Positions 37,604 through 46,965 of a stretch of 64,000 nucleotides of DNA are shown piece by piece (the first letter of the stretch is position 1; each line of letters starts with the position of its first letter). The DNA comes from Bradyrhizobium paxllaeri (lineage in GTDB: Bacteria; Pseudomonadota; Alphaproteobacteria; Rhizobiales; Xanthobacteraceae). The stretch covers positions 6,572,001 to 6,636,000 of the forward strand of contig NZ_CP042968.1 of assembly GCF_001693515.2 (NCBI RefSeq), read 5' to 3'. A program made the position numbers and the translations under genes. Under the pieces are notes generated by a model. It was not told the origin of the DNA. It did not search any database and saw only the letters and a list, made by a program, of their open reading frames with translations.

Positions 37604-38827
37604 TCAGCCCGGCCCCGCACCCTGCGTAGCCGTGTACACGGCGTAGAGCGACTGGCTCGCGGCCATGAACAGGCGGTTGCGCTTGGGGCCGCCGAAGGTG
37701 ACGTTGCCGCATACCTCGGGCAGGCGGATGCGGCCGAGCAGCTTGCCCTCCGGCGACCACACCGTGACGCCGCTATAGCCGACGGCTCGGCCGGCATTAC
37801 TCGCGCACCACACATTGCCATTGACGTCGCAGCGCATGCCGTCGGGCCCGCATTTCACGCCGTCGACCATGAAATCGCTGAAACGTTTCTGGTTCGAGAG
37901 CTTGTTGTCGGTGCCGACATCGAACACGAACATGTCGCCCTTGCCGCCCGGACCGGTGTCGCCCGGGCCCTTGCCGGTGCTCGCGACGTACAGCTTCTTG
38001 TAGTCCGGCGAGAAGCAGAGGCCGTTGGGGTCTGGCACCTGCTCTTCAGTCACCACGAGATCGATGCGGCCGGAGGGATCGATGCGATAGCAGTTGGTCG
38101 GCAGTTCGCGCTTGCCCGGAACAAAGCCCGCGTGCTGGCCGATCCGCGGATTGAGCTTGCCGCCGGAATTGCTCGGGCCTCCGGCGACGTCGGGCTCGCC
38201 TTCATAGAGCTGGCCGCCATAGGGCGGATCGGTGAACCAGTAGCTGCCGTCAGGATGGGCGACGACATCGTTCGGCGAGTTCAGCTTCTTGCCGTTGTAG
38301 GAGTCGGCCAGCACGGTCGCGGTGCCGTCGTGCTCGTAGCGCACCACGCGGCGGGTGAGATGTTCGCAGGAGAGCTGTCGTCCCTGGAAGTCGAACGAGT
38401 TGCCGTTCGAATTGTTGGAGGGCGTGCGGAAGACGCTGACGTGACCGTCATCCTCCGACCATCGCATCTGCCGGTTGTTGGGGATGTCGCTCCACAGGAG
38501 ATAGCGGCCTTGCGAGCTCCAGGCCGGGCCTTCCGCCCATAACAGTCCAGTGTGGAGACGCTTGATTGCGGTGTTGGGCTGGGCGAGATCGTTGAAGGAC
38601 GGATCGGCCGCGATGATATCGGGATCCCAGAAGTAGGTGGTCGGGGCGCCACGCGGGCTGAAATCGCGCGGCGGGCTGGTCACCGTGGACGGCGGCGCCA
38701 CGGGGCCGGTCTGGGCCAGCGCGCCGCTGACCCCCGCCACGGTTGCGCCAGCAGCTACGGCAAGACCGTGGACAAGGGTTCGTCGTGAAATCGCGAGTTC
38801 TGGATCGCGCCCCTCTTGGCTCGTCAT
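37604..38827 (-). CDS. Secreted SMP-30/gluconolactonase-like protein
   Basis: A twin-arginine type signal (ISRRTLVHGLAVAAGATVAG) precedes a six-bladed beta-propeller of the SMP-30/gluconolactonase family: GLLWAEGPAWSSQGRYLLWSDI, LNSPNDVVAHPDGSYWFTDPPYGG, DPNGLCFSPDYKKLYVAST and DGMRCDVNGNVWCAS. The family hydrolyses lactones with a bound metal. TAT export would move a folded, metal-loaded protein to the periplasm. The real substrate is not known. Confidence 0.9.
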   Translation of the reverse strand: MTSQEGRDPELAISRRTLVHGLAVAAGATVAGVSGALAQTGPVAPPSTVTSPPRDFSPRGAPTTYFWDPDIIAADPSFNDLAQPNTAIKRLHTGLLWAEGPAWSSQGRYLLWSDIPNNRQMRWSEDDGHVSVFRTPSNNSNGNSFDFQGRQLSCEHLTRRVVRYEHDGTATVLADSYNGKKLNSPNDVVAHPDGSYWFTDPPYGGQLYEGEPDVAGGPSNSGGKLNPRIGQHAGFVPGKRELPTNCYRIDPSGRIDLVVTEEQVPDPNGLCFSPDYKKLYVASTGKGPGDTGPGGKGDMFVFDVGTDNKLSNQKRFSDFMVDGVKCGPDGMRCDVNGNVWCASNAGRAVGYSGVTVWSPEGKLLGRIRLPEVCGNVTFGGPKRNRLFMAASQSLYAVYTATQGAGPG

Positions 38828-39015
38828 CGCATCCTCCCAATGTGTTCACCGGCCGTTGATCCGGCCTGGCAACTCAAGGTTAATCCGGACGCCATCCGGT
38901 TGCGAGAGCTGCTTTCAGTCCAGCCCCGGTTTCAAGCTTGCAGCCGAAAATGGCATTACCTCGTCGAACGCATGTGCGTCGGAAGGCTTCCACATTGGGG
39001 CGATTGCCCACATGG

Positions 39016-39053
39016 CGACCAGGTGGGAGACATGCTAGTTGTCAACCTGGTCG
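39016..39053. promoter_or_regulatory. Inverted repeat upstream of serine hydrolase gene
   Basis: CGACCAGGT (39016-39024) is complementary to ACCTGGTCG (39045-39053) with a 20-base spacer. It lies 45 bases before the preferred start of the serine hydrolase. It could be an operator or the base of an RNA hairpin. Confidence 0.35.
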
Positions 39054-39098
39054 TCAAAATTCTCCGGCAAATCAATCAGTCCGCGGAGCAAACCAAAA

Positions 39099-40409
39099 AT
39101 GAAGGCGCCGGCTCAACAGATATTGCATCGCAGTGCCGGATCGTACGCCGGAGAACTTCTTGCTGCGGCGTTGTTATTGGCGATTTGGACCAACGCGGCC
39201 GCGGCCAATCAGGCGGAGAGCATCCCCGCCCCCTCACCGCAGAAACTCGAGCACGTCACCGAATTCTTCAACAATGAGGTTGCCACCGGGAGGTTGCCAG
39301 GCGCCGTCGTATTGATCCAGCAACACGGCAAGCCGGTCTTTCTGAAGTGCTTCGGCGTGCAGGACGTTGCGACCAACGCCCCGATGACGCCGGACACGAT
39401 CTTCGCGCTTCATTCGATGACCAAGCCTATCACCAGTGTCGCGGCGATGATGTTGATCGACGCAGGCAAGCTCTCGCTTACTGATCCGGCCGCCAGGTTC
39501 ATTCCGGCATTTGCCGACGTCAAAGTGGGAGTAGCGTCCGTTGCGGCTGACGGGACCCCCTTTCTGAAGCTTGTCCCGCCGGACCGGCCGGTGACAATTG
39601 AAGATTTGCTGCGCCATACGTCGGGCATCACCTACGATTACATCGGCGGCAAGCTGATCGACAAGGCGTATAAGGACTCCGGCCTTTTCGACGGCAAGTT
39701 CGACAACAGGAGGTTTGCAGAACGCATCGCCAGATTGCCGCTGGCGAGACAGCCCGGCACGCTCTGGCGCTACGGCCATTCGACCGACGTGCTCGGCCGC
39801 ATCATCGAGATCGTCTCCGGACAGACGCTCTATCAATTCGAGAAGCAGCACATCTTCGATCCGCTCGGTATGACCAGCACCAAATACGTTCTCGAAACCG
39901 CCGGCGAACGCGCGCGGATGGCGGAGTCGCTGCCGAGCGACACCATCCTGCTGGACTCTGAGCGTGAACGGCGCGCCCACCCCGAATGGGAATCCGGCGG
40001 CGGCGGGCTGGTCTCGACCATGAACGACTATGCGCGCTTTGCCCAGATGATCCTCAACGGCGGGGAGTTCGACGGCAAACGCTACCTCAGCCCGGCGGCA
40101 TTCAAAGCGATGACGACAGACCACATTGGGCCGGGCTCCGGCGTTGGGCGGGATTATTACTACTTTCCCGGGGATGGCTTCGGCTACGGTTTTGGCCTTG
40201 CGGTGCGCACCGATCCGGGAAACGCCAAACCGCCGCCGCCGGGTTCGATCGGCGAACTCAAATGGGATAGCGGCAGCGGCACTTACTTCGGCGTCGATCC
40301 CAGCCTGAACATGATCTACATCATGCTGGAGCAGACCCAGAACGAACGGGGCCGCATCACGCCCGCCTTCAAGAAGCTGGTTTACGACGCGTTCGCCACG
40401 GAAAAATGA
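39099..40409 (+). CDS. Beta-lactamase-family serine hydrolase
   Basis: A signal sequence (ELLAAALLLAIWTNAAAA) precedes a class C beta-lactamase/esterase fold. The catalytic S-x-x-K is SMTK in LHSMTKPITSV, and the Tyr motif is YGHS in LWRYGHSTDVLGR, where most family members have YSN. The C-terminal part has GGGGLVSTMNDYARF. Such proteins include esterases, DD-peptidases and transesterases; resistance to beta-lactams should not be assumed. An in-frame start at 39039 is possible, but it would put 20 unusual residues before the signal sequence. Confidence 0.88.
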   Translation: MKAPAQQILHRSAGSYAGELLAAALLLAIWTNAAAANQAESIPAPSPQKLEHVTEFFNNEVATGRLPGAVVLIQQHGKPVFLKCFGVQDVATNAPMTPDTIFALHSMTKPITSVAAMMLIDAGKLSLTDPAARFIPAFADVKVGVASVAADGTPFLKLVPPDRPVTIEDLLRHTSGITYDYIGGKLIDKAYKDSGLFDGKFDNRRFAERIARLPLARQPGTLWRYGHSTDVLGRIIEIVSGQTLYQFEKQHIFDPLGMTSTKYVLETAGERARMAESLPSDTILLDSERERRAHPEWESGGGGLVSTMNDYARFAQMILNGGEFDGKRYLSPAAFKAMTTDHIGPGSGVGRDYYYFPGDGFGYGFGLAVRTDPGNAKPPPPGSIGELKWDSGSGTYFGVDPSLNMIYIMLEQTQNERGRITPAFKKLVYDAFATEK

Positions 40410-40422
40410 TCCGATCGCTGCG

Positions 40423-41199
40423 CTACGTCAAACCTTCGTCGGGAATATTCAGCACGTTGCCGCATGCCTTGCAGTGGACCGCATCGCTGTCATGGCGCTG
40501 CAATCCGCAGGTGGGGCATGAGAACCGCACCTTGTGCGGGGTCAGCAGCGCGCGGGCGAGATTGAAAAACAGCGTCACCCCGAAAATCATGATGACGACC
40601 GTGATCATGCGGCCGGTCGTTCCCGACAGGGTAATGTCGCCAAAGCCGGTCGTCGTCAGCGCGGTCACCGTGAAATACAGCGCGTCCGCATAATTCGCGA
40701 TCTGTGGATTGCGAAACTTCTGCGTTTCGTAAACGATCGCGGTCATCACGAAGATGAACACCGCGAGGTTGGTGACGGCAAAGATCACTTCCTCATTACG
40801 CCGGAAGAAATTGCTGTCTTCGCGCAGACGCGCCAGCATCTGGTAGTCGCGCAACAGTCGCAGCGTCCTGAGAACGCGGAGAAAGCCGCCGGCTTCTCCC
40901 GCCAGCGGCGCCAGGAATGATATGATCGCGACAATGTCCGTCCAGGTCGAGAAGCGGGTGAATTCGCGCAGCCGGTGCCGGCTGACGAGCAATCGCGCGG
41001 AAAAATCCGCCAGAATAACGACCCCGAACAGAACGTCGAGCGCTTCGGTGATTTCATTCGAAGGCAGGAATGACGTCGCGATGATGAACAGGACGGTTAC
41101 GATATCGAACACCAGCAGCCCGTAGCGAAAGCGGACGCCCTCCGGCGTTGCGCCCTCGTAGAGGCTGCGAGTGCTCCGTCTGATGGAAGCGAACGACAT
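40423..41199 (-). CDS. Voltage-gated-type K+ channel with C-terminal zinc ribbon
   Basis: Six membrane segments are predicted, with S1 at about residues 28-45 (LVFDIVTVLFIIATSFL) and an Arg-rich S4-like segment (LRVLRTLRLLRDYQM). The pore loop has the K+ selectivity filter TTTGFGD. After S6 (TVVIMIFGVTLFFNLARALL) the cytoplasmic tail ends in a CPTC-x(12)-CKAC zinc ribbon. Channels of this size usually end shortly after S6 or carry a cyclic-nucleotide or RCK domain; a zinc ribbon is unusual. The gene stop overlaps the 3' end of the convergent serine hydrolase region by a few bases only. Confidence 0.88.
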   Translation of the reverse strand: MSFASIRRSTRSLYEGATPEGVRFRYGLLVFDIVTVLFIIATSFLPSNEITEALDVLFGVVILADFSARLLVSRHRLREFTRFSTWTDIVAIISFLAPLAGEAGGFLRVLRTLRLLRDYQMLARLREDSNFFRRNEEVIFAVTNLAVFIFVMTAIVYETQKFRNPQIANYADALYFTVTALTTTGFGDITLSGTTGRMITVVIMIFGVTLFFNLARALLTPHKVRFSCPTCGLQRHDSDAVHCKACGNVLNIPDEGLT

Positions 41200-41259
41200 G
41201 GCGGCATCTTCACCATTCGCACGTGCTATTGCAAATGATGGTTGGCGGCGACGGAGACA

Positions 41260-42258
41260 TCACTTCCTGTTGGCCGCCTCGCGCTCGATGAACGCCACCT
41301 CGGTGCCCTTCTTCAGGAGTTTCGCCAGCCTGTCGGCGTCCCAGTTGGTGAGGCGCACGCAGCCATTGGACTCCGACTTGCTGACTTTCGACGGGTTGGG
41401 CGTCCCGTGAATGCCGTATCCTTCCTCCGAGAGTCCGATCCATTGGGAGCCTACGGGATTATTGGGGCCGGGTCTGATCTTGAAGGCGCGCTTGGATTTG
41501 ACCCCCTTGAACCTGTAATCCGGGTTGTAGCGGTAATACGGATTTGCATCGATCGAGATCACCTTGAGAACGCCGCCGGGACTCGGTTTCTCCTCGCTGC
41601 CCACGGTCGCGGGAAAGAACGCGACCAGTTCGGAATTCACGAAGGCCTTGACGGTTTGAGACGCCTTGTCGACCTCGACACGCGTCACGGCCGGCTTGCC
41701 CTCCTTGACGGGGACGTTCATCACCGCGATCGTTTGACCGGCCCCGTCGAATTTCTTGCCGGGATTGAGCGCCGCGAGCAGCGCTTCGCTCATGTGAAAC
41801 TTTTCGGCAAGGGCTTCCCGCGGGCTGGTGTAGTCCAGTGACTTAAGGTCTTTCAGGTCTTCCATCTTCGCAGGAAGCTTCTTCAGGAACGGGCCTTTGA
41901 CGTCCTTGTCCGTGATCTTGTAGTCGACGACGACCGGATCCGAGCCGGTGGCAAGCAGAGCGCCCCAGATCTCGGAAGTCAGGGGTTGCTTGCTGACGGC
42001 AAGGCCTTTGGATTCGGCAAATGCCTTCAGGGCTTTCTCGGCATTCTCGCCAAGCTTGCCATCGATCTCGCCCGGCGAGAAATTGGCGCGATCGAGCAGC
42101 ACCTGCGCCTTGACGATGACGGGATTGATCTTGTCGTCGCCCGGCGGCTTGCCTTTAAATTCCGCGTTGTTGATGGCTGCCGCATCGGGGCCGGCAACGG
42201 CCGGCGCGGCGAAGCAGGCGAGCAGAAACAGCCCGGCGAACCAGCGGATCATCGGCAA
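41260..42258 (-). CDS. Secreted L,D-transpeptidase (YkuD domain)
   Basis: A signal peptide (to about residue 22, PAVAG) is followed by a peptidoglycan-binding-like region (AQVLLDRANFSPGEIDGKLGENAEKALKAF-type repeat) and a C-terminal YkuD catalytic domain with HGTPNP and SNGCVRLTN, which has the catalytic His and Cys. It forms 3-3 peptide crosslinks or anchors proteins to the wall. Length (332 aa) fits the ErfK/YbiS group. A palindromic repeat lies downstream of its promoter side at 42334-42394. Confidence 0.92.
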   Translation of the reverse strand: MPMIRWFAGLFLLACFAAPAVAGPDAAAINNAEFKGKPPGDDKINPVIVKAQVLLDRANFSPGEIDGKLGENAEKALKAFAESKGLAVSKQPLTSEIWGALLATGSDPVVVDYKITDKDVKGPFLKKLPAKMEDLKDLKSLDYTSPREALAEKFHMSEALLAALNPGKKFDGAGQTIAVMNVPVKEGKPAVTRVEVDKASQTVKAFVNSELVAFFPATVGSEEKPSPGGVLKVISIDANPYYRYNPDYRFKGVKSKRAFKIRPGPNNPVGSQWIGLSEEGYGIHGTPNPSKVSKSESNGCVRLTNWDADRLAKLLKKGTEVAFIEREAANRK

Positions 42259-42333
42259 TCTCCCAAATACTGACGATAAAGATTTCGACGGGCCGGAGTT
42301 CCGTACTGCCGTCGGTTCAGGCGCGCAGCCCGG

Positions 42334-42394
42334 TGTAGCGAAGCGTAACCCGGGGGCCGGAGAACGATCCCGGGTTTCGCTTCACCCCGCTACA
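42334..42394. repeat. Palindromic intergenic repeat, family H
   Basis: The unit runs from TGTAGCGAAGCGTAACCCGGG to CCCGGGTTTCGCTTCACCCC-type sequence and TACA, forming an imperfect hairpin of about 60 bases between the transpeptidase and flavin reductase genes. I see no second full copy here. Confidence 0.7.
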
Positions 42395-42403
42395 TTGAGA
42401 AGA

Positions 42404-43027
42404 TCAATCCGGCCGGATCATCTCGAACATGTTTTCCGGCTTGATCTCGAAATAATCGCCCTTCCGGCCGGCGCGGACGATCGGATGGGCGAGCCCGGTC
42501 TGGTAGACGCCGTCCTTGATGAAGGCCTTGTCGATGTGGACAGCGACGACTTCGCCGAACGTCACCCAGGCCTGCGCCTTCTCGCCATCCTTGCCCTGCA
42601 ACTGCAGGATCTGCGTCAGCTTGCACTCGAAGGCCACGGGGCTTTCCGCCACCCGCGGCACGTTGACGAGCTTGCAGGGCGCGGCCGTAAGCCCCGCGAT
42701 CTTGAACTCATCGACGTCACGGGCCACGTGGGCCGCGGTCGCGTTCATCTGCTTCGCCAGATCCATGGTGGCGAGATTCCAGACGAACTCGCCGGTGTCC
42801 TGGATATTGCCCGCGCTGTCCTTCCAGTTGGTGGAGGAGAAGCCGATGATCGGCGGCACGTAGCAGAAGGCGTTGAAGAAGCTGTAAGGCGCCAGGTTGA
42901 CGTTGCCGCTGCCGTCGCGCGAGGAGATCCAGCCGATCGGGCGCGGGGCGATGATGGCGTTGAAGGGGTCGTGCTTGAGGCCGTGGCCGTTCTTCGGCTC
43001 GTAGTAATGCAGGTCTTTGGTGGTCAC
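42404..43027 (-). CDS. Flavin reductase family protein (FMN-binding split barrel)
   Basis: A 207-residue protein with IIAPRPIGWISSRDGSGNVNLAPYSFF, the flavin-binding signature of the flavin reductase-like/split-barrel family, and then VWNLATMDLAKQMNATA and AVAFECKLTQILQLQ. Members reduce FMN or FAD with NAD(P)H for a partner monooxygenase. No such partner is next to it. The 3' end lies 10 bases from repeat H. Confidence 0.88.
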   Translation of the reverse strand: MTTKDLHYYEPKNGHGLKHDPFNAIIAPRPIGWISSRDGSGNVNLAPYSFFNAFCYVPPIIGFSSTNWKDSAGNIQDTGEFVWNLATMDLAKQMNATAAHVARDVDEFKIAGLTAAPCKLVNVPRVAESPVAFECKLTQILQLQGKDGEKAQAWVTFGEVVAVHIDKAFIKDGVYQTGLAHPIVRAGRKGDYFEIKPENMFEMIRPD

Positions 43028-43040
43028 GCCGGGACTCTTC

Positions 43041-43126
43041 CGTCATTGCGAGGAGCGAAAGCGACGAAGCAATCCAGGCCACGTCGCGCGGAGCCAATGG
43101 ATTGCTTCGCTTCGCTCGCAATGACG
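43041..43126. repeat. Palindromic intergenic repeat, family B copy 3
   Basis: Starts CGTCATTGCGAGGAGCG and ends CGCTTCGCTCGCAATGACG, with GACGAAGCAATCCA and inverted TGGATTGCTTCG inside. The best preserved of the three family-B copies. A half-copy is seen at 14457-14474. Confidence 0.87.
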
Positions 43127-43148
43127 GCTATGTCAAGTAGTGAACGAA

Positions 43149-43754
43149 TCAATTCGCCTTGCGCGGCTCAAGCGCCCGGAAAAGGAAATCGATCATCTGG
43201 TCGATCGTTGCGCTGGGCTTGTTGACGGCCTGCGCGATCATCTGCGGGTGGAAGAAGCGGATCATGCCGGTACAGGTGCAGAGCGCCGCCAAAGGAAGGT
43301 CAGGCGCCTCGAACTCGCCGGACGCCACGCCCTGTGCGATCACCTGGCCGATGATACCGGTAACGCATTCGATATGGACGACGCAGACGTCCCAATCCTC
43401 CTCCATCGCGATCTCGACCATCTCGTGCAGCTTGGAATCACCGACATAGCGCTCGGTGTTCATCCGATTGATGGTCGTGAGCAGCTCGCGCAAGCGAGGT
43501 TTCGCCGGACCGGGCGCGGCTGCGATCCGCCGCGCCTCGACCTCGACCTCGCCCATCAGCGTGCGAGCCACGCCCTCGTGGATCGACTTCTTCGAATCGA
43601 AGAAGCGATAGACGTTGGCGGGGCTCATCCGCAGTTCCTTGGCGATGTCGGCGACCGTCGTCTTCTGGTAGCCCATCTGCCTGAACAGACGCTCCGCCAC
43701 CACGAGAATCTTCTCCCGCGTGTCCGTCTCGACGTGTTCAGAAATCAGCGTCAT
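43149..43754 (-). CDS. TetR-family repressor of the RND operon
   Basis: N-terminal TetR helix-turn-helix: REKILVVAERLFRQMGYQKT, VADIAKELRMSPANVYRFFDSKKSIHE. The C-terminal part has helices LRELLTTINRMNTERYVG and CTCTGMIRFFHPQMIAQAV, which resemble TetR_C-type domains of efflux regulators. It is the last gene of the efflux operon, 19 bases after the RND pump stop, so it would be made together with the pump and can shut it off. The likely operator is at 48114-48143. ATG at 43754 is preferred to TTG at 43766. Confidence 0.9.
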   Translation of the reverse strand: MTLISEHVETDTREKILVVAERLFRQMGYQKTTVADIAKELRMSPANVYRFFDSKKSIHEGVARTLMGEVEVEARRIAAAPGPAKPRLRELLTTINRMNTERYVGDSKLHEMVEIAMEEDWDVCVVHIECVTGIIGQVIAQGVASGEFEAPDLPLAALCTCTGMIRFFHPQMIAQAVNKPSATIDQMIDFLFRALEPRKAN

Positions 43755-43773
43755 GTCAGCTCTCAATGTTCAA

Positions 43774-46700
43774 TTATTCCGCGGCGTCGGCAAGCGGAAT
43801 CGCGTGTGGTCCTTTCGGATGCAACTTGGCCTCATGCTGCGCCGCAAGATCAGGTTGCTCGGCCTGGCCGCTTTCGTCCAGGCTCTTCCTGAACCAGAGG
43901 GCGTAAAGACCCGGCAGGTACAGCAAGGTCAGGAAGGTTGCAACAAACAAACCACCCATGATGGTGATAGCCATCGGCCCCCAGAAAGCGGAGCGGGACA
44001 GCGGGATCATGGCCAGAATCGCCGCCAGCGCGGTCAGCACCACCGGGCGGGCGCGGCGGACGGTGGCTTCGACGATGGCTTCCCGGCGCGTCAGGCCCTG
44101 CGCGACGTCGGCTTCGATCTGATCGACCAGGATCACCGCGTTGCGCATGATCATACCGGCGAGCGCGATCAGGCCGAGCAGCGCCACGAAGCCGAACGGC
44201 TGATTGGCAACATTGAGGCCGAGCGAGGCGCCGACGATGCCGAGCGGCGCGGTGAGGAAGACCAGGAACAGCCGCGAGAAGCTGTGAAGCTGGATCATCA
44301 AGAGCGTCAGCATCACCATGACCATCAGCGGAAACAGCACGAAGATCGAGGCGTTGCCCTTGGCGGATTCCTCGAACGCGCCGCCCGGCTCGATCCGGTA
44401 GGCCGGCTCGAGATGGTCGCGGATTTCCTTCAGCTTCGGCCAGATCTGGTTGGTAACGTCGGGTGCCTGCACGCCGTCGACGACGTCGGTCCGCACCGTG
44501 ATCGCCATATCGCGGTTACGCCGCCACATGATCGGCTCCTCGTGGGAATATTCGATCTTGGCGATCTGCTGCAGCGGCACGGCGACGCCGTTGCGTGAGG
44601 TCACGGTGAGGTCGCCGACGCTCTTGAGATCGAGCCGTTCGGACGGGATCGCGCGGGCGACCACGCCGACCTTCTCGATGCCGTCACGGATGGTCGTGAC
44701 CTGCGCACCCGAGATCAGCATGGCAAGCGCCTGCGAGACGTCCTGCGGGGTGAGGCCGAGCGCGCGGGCGCGGTCCTGATCCACCACGAGCTTGAGGTAG
44801 GGCGACTGCTCGTTCCAGTCGAGTTGCGGCTCCACGACGTTGGGATTCTGCTTCATGACGTCGCGCACCTTGTAGGCGATGTCGCGAACGGTATTGGCGT
44901 CGGGGCCGATGACGCGGAACTGCACGGGGAAGCCGACCGGCGGGCCGAAATTAAAGCGATCGATGCGCACGCGCGCTTCGCTCAATTCACCCTCGGAAAC
45001 CGCCTTCTCCAGCCGCGCCTTGATGCGCTCGCGGGCGTCGACGTCCTTGGAGACGATGACGATCTCGGCAAAGGCCTCGTTCGGAAGTTGCGGATTGAGG
45101 CCGAGCCAGAAGCGCGGCGAACCCTGGCCAACATAGGAGGTGTAGGTCGCGATATCCTTGTCGTCCTTGAGCAGCGTCTCGGCCTTCTTCACGGACTTCT
45201 CCGTGACATTGAAGGCCGTGCCCTCGGGCAGGCGGAGCTGCAGGAACAGCTCGGGCCGCTCCGACAGCGGGAAGAACTGCTGCTGCACGTGGCCGAAGCC
45301 GACGATCGAGAGCGCGAACACGCCGACGGTGGCCACCACGACCTTGACCCGGTGGTCGACGCACCACTGCACCACGGCGCGCAAGCCGCGATACATCCGC
45401 GTCTCGTAGATCGCATGCGGATCGTGGTTGTGGTGGACCTTGATGTTGGGCAAGAGCTTGACGCCGATATAGGGCGTGAAGATCACCGCGACGAACCAGG
45501 AGGCGACCAGCGAGATCGCCACGATCCAGAAGATGCCGCCGGCATATTCGCCGACCGCCGAATTGGCAAAGCCGATGGGGAGGAAGCCAGCGGCCGTGAC
45601 CAGCGTCCCCGTGAGCATCGGAAACGCAGTTGATTCCCAGGCAAAGGACGCCGCACGGACGCGGTCCCAGCCCTGTTCCATTTTCACCACCATCATCTCG
45701 ACCGCGATGATGGCGTCGTCGACCAGAAGGCCGAGCGCGATGATCAGCGCGCCGAGCGTGATGCGGTGCAGGTCGATCGACATCGCGTTCATGACGATGA
45801 AGACGATGGCCAGCACCAGCGGCACCGACATCGCGACCACGATGCCGGTGCGCCAGCCGAGCGCGACGAAGGAGACGAACAGCACGATCGCCAGCGCCTC
45901 GATGAAAGAATGCACGAACTCGCCGACCGCGCGCTCGACCACCTTCGGCTGGTCGGCGATCTGCTCGACCTCGATGCCCTGCGGCACGGCCTTCATGAAT
46001 TCGTTGGTCGCCTTCTCGACGTCCTTGCCGAGTTCCAGAATATTGGCGCCCTTGGCGGTGACGACACCGATGCCGATCGCGGGCTTGCCTTCCTGGCGCG
46101 CGACGAAGGTCGGCGGATCGACGAAGCCATGGGTGACGGTGGCGATATCGCCGAGCCGGAACACGCGGCCGTTGCTTTCGACCGGGGTTTCCGCGACCGC
46201 CTTGGCGCCGTCGAGCGCGCCGGTGACGCGCAGCGGCACGCGCTGGGAAGAGGTTTCCACCGTGCCGGCGGGCGTGACGTTGTTCTGCTTGGCGAGCGAA
46301 TCGAACAGCGCCTGCGGCGTGATGCCCAGCGTCGCCAGCTTGGCATGCGAGAACTCGACGAAGATGCGCTCGTCCTGCGTGCCGTAGAGATTGACCTTGG
46401 TGACGCCGGTGACCTTCAACAGCCGCTGGCGCATGCCCTCAGCCGTCTTCTTCAACTGTGCATAGTCGGCGCCGTCGCCGGTCATCATATAGAGAATGGA
46501 ATCGACGTCGGAGAATTCGTCGTTGACGTTCGGGCCAAGCAGGCCGGCGGGCAACTGGCCCTGCACGTCGGCGAGCTTCTTGCGCAGCAGATAGAACAGA
46601 TAGGGGACGTCCTTCGGCGGGGTCGAATCCTTGAACGTGACCTGCATCGCCGTGAACGACGGCTTGGAGTAGGTCTGCACCTTCTCGAAGAACGGCAGTT

Positions 46701-46926
46701 CCTGCAGCTTCTTCTCGATGGGGTCCGCGACCTGGGTCTGCATCTCCTGCGCGGTGGCGCCCGGCCAGATCGCCGAGACGTTGACCACCTTCACCGTAAA
46801 GAACGGATCCTCGGCGCGACCGAGCCGCTCGTAGGAGAAGAAACCGGCGACGCCGAGCACAATCATCAGGAACAGGACCAGGGTCGGATGGCTCACCGCC
46901 CAGCCCGAGAGATTGAAGCGCTTCAT
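43774..46926 (-). CDS. RND efflux transporter (AcrB/HAE1-like family)
   Basis: A 1050-residue inner-membrane pump with the RND layout: a first helix (HPTLVLFLMIVLGVAGFFSY), large periplasmic domain 1, six helices (including LGLLVDDAIIAVEMMV with paired Asp residues for proton relay), periplasmic domain 2 and six more helices. Sequence such as FPMLTGTLVTAAGFLPIGFA is typical. The pump exports drugs, solvents or metabolites by proton antiport with its adaptor and an outer-membrane channel. No TolC-type gene lies nearby. The start is 39 bases after the adaptor stop. Confidence 0.95.
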   Translation of the reverse strand: MKRFNLSGWAVSHPTLVLFLMIVLGVAGFFSYERLGRAEDPFFTVKVVNVSAIWPGATAQEMQTQVADPIEKKLQELPFFEKVQTYSKPSFTAMQVTFKDSTPPKDVPYLFYLLRKKLADVQGQLPAGLLGPNVNDEFSDVDSILYMMTGDGADYAQLKKTAEGMRQRLLKVTGVTKVNLYGTQDERIFVEFSHAKLATLGITPQALFDSLAKQNNVTPAGTVETSSQRVPLRVTGALDGAKAVAETPVESNGRVFRLGDIATVTHGFVDPPTFVARQEGKPAIGIGVVTAKGANILELGKDVEKATNEFMKAVPQGIEVEQIADQPKVVERAVGEFVHSFIEALAIVLFVSFVALGWRTGIVVAMSVPLVLAIVFIVMNAMSIDLHRITLGALIIALGLLVDDAIIAVEMMVVKMEQGWDRVRAASFAWESTAFPMLTGTLVTAAGFLPIGFANSAVGEYAGGIFWIVAISLVASWFVAVIFTPYIGVKLLPNIKVHHNHDPHAIYETRMYRGLRAVVQWCVDHRVKVVVATVGVFALSIVGFGHVQQQFFPLSERPELFLQLRLPEGTAFNVTEKSVKKAETLLKDDKDIATYTSYVGQGSPRFWLGLNPQLPNEAFAEIVIVSKDVDARERIKARLEKAVSEGELSEARVRIDRFNFGPPVGFPVQFRVIGPDANTVRDIAYKVRDVMKQNPNVVEPQLDWNEQSPYLKLVVDQDRARALGLTPQDVSQALAMLISGAQVTTIRDGIEKVGVVARAIPSERLDLKSVGDLTVTSRNGVAVPLQQIAKIEYSHEEPIMWRRNRDMAITVRTDVVDGVQAPDVTNQIWPKLKEIRDHLEPAYRIEPGGAFEESAKGNASIFVLFPLMVMVMLTLLMIQLHSFSRLFLVFLTAPLGIVGASLGLNVANQPFGFVALLGLIALAGMIMRNAVILVDQIEADVAQGLTRREAIVEATVRRARPVVLTALAAILAMIPLSRSAFWGPMAITIMGGLFVATFLTLLYLPGLYALWFRKSLDESGQAEQPDLAAQHEAKLHPKGPHAIPLADAAE

Positions 46927-46965
46927 ATCACTCTCCAGCTTCGAAATCTGCTTCCGCTAACGGGA

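Noticed and set aside
39099..40409. Beta-lactam resistance gene
   Set aside because: The fold is shared by many esterases and peptidases and the Tyr motif is YGHS, not the YSN of true class C enzymes; resistance is not supported.
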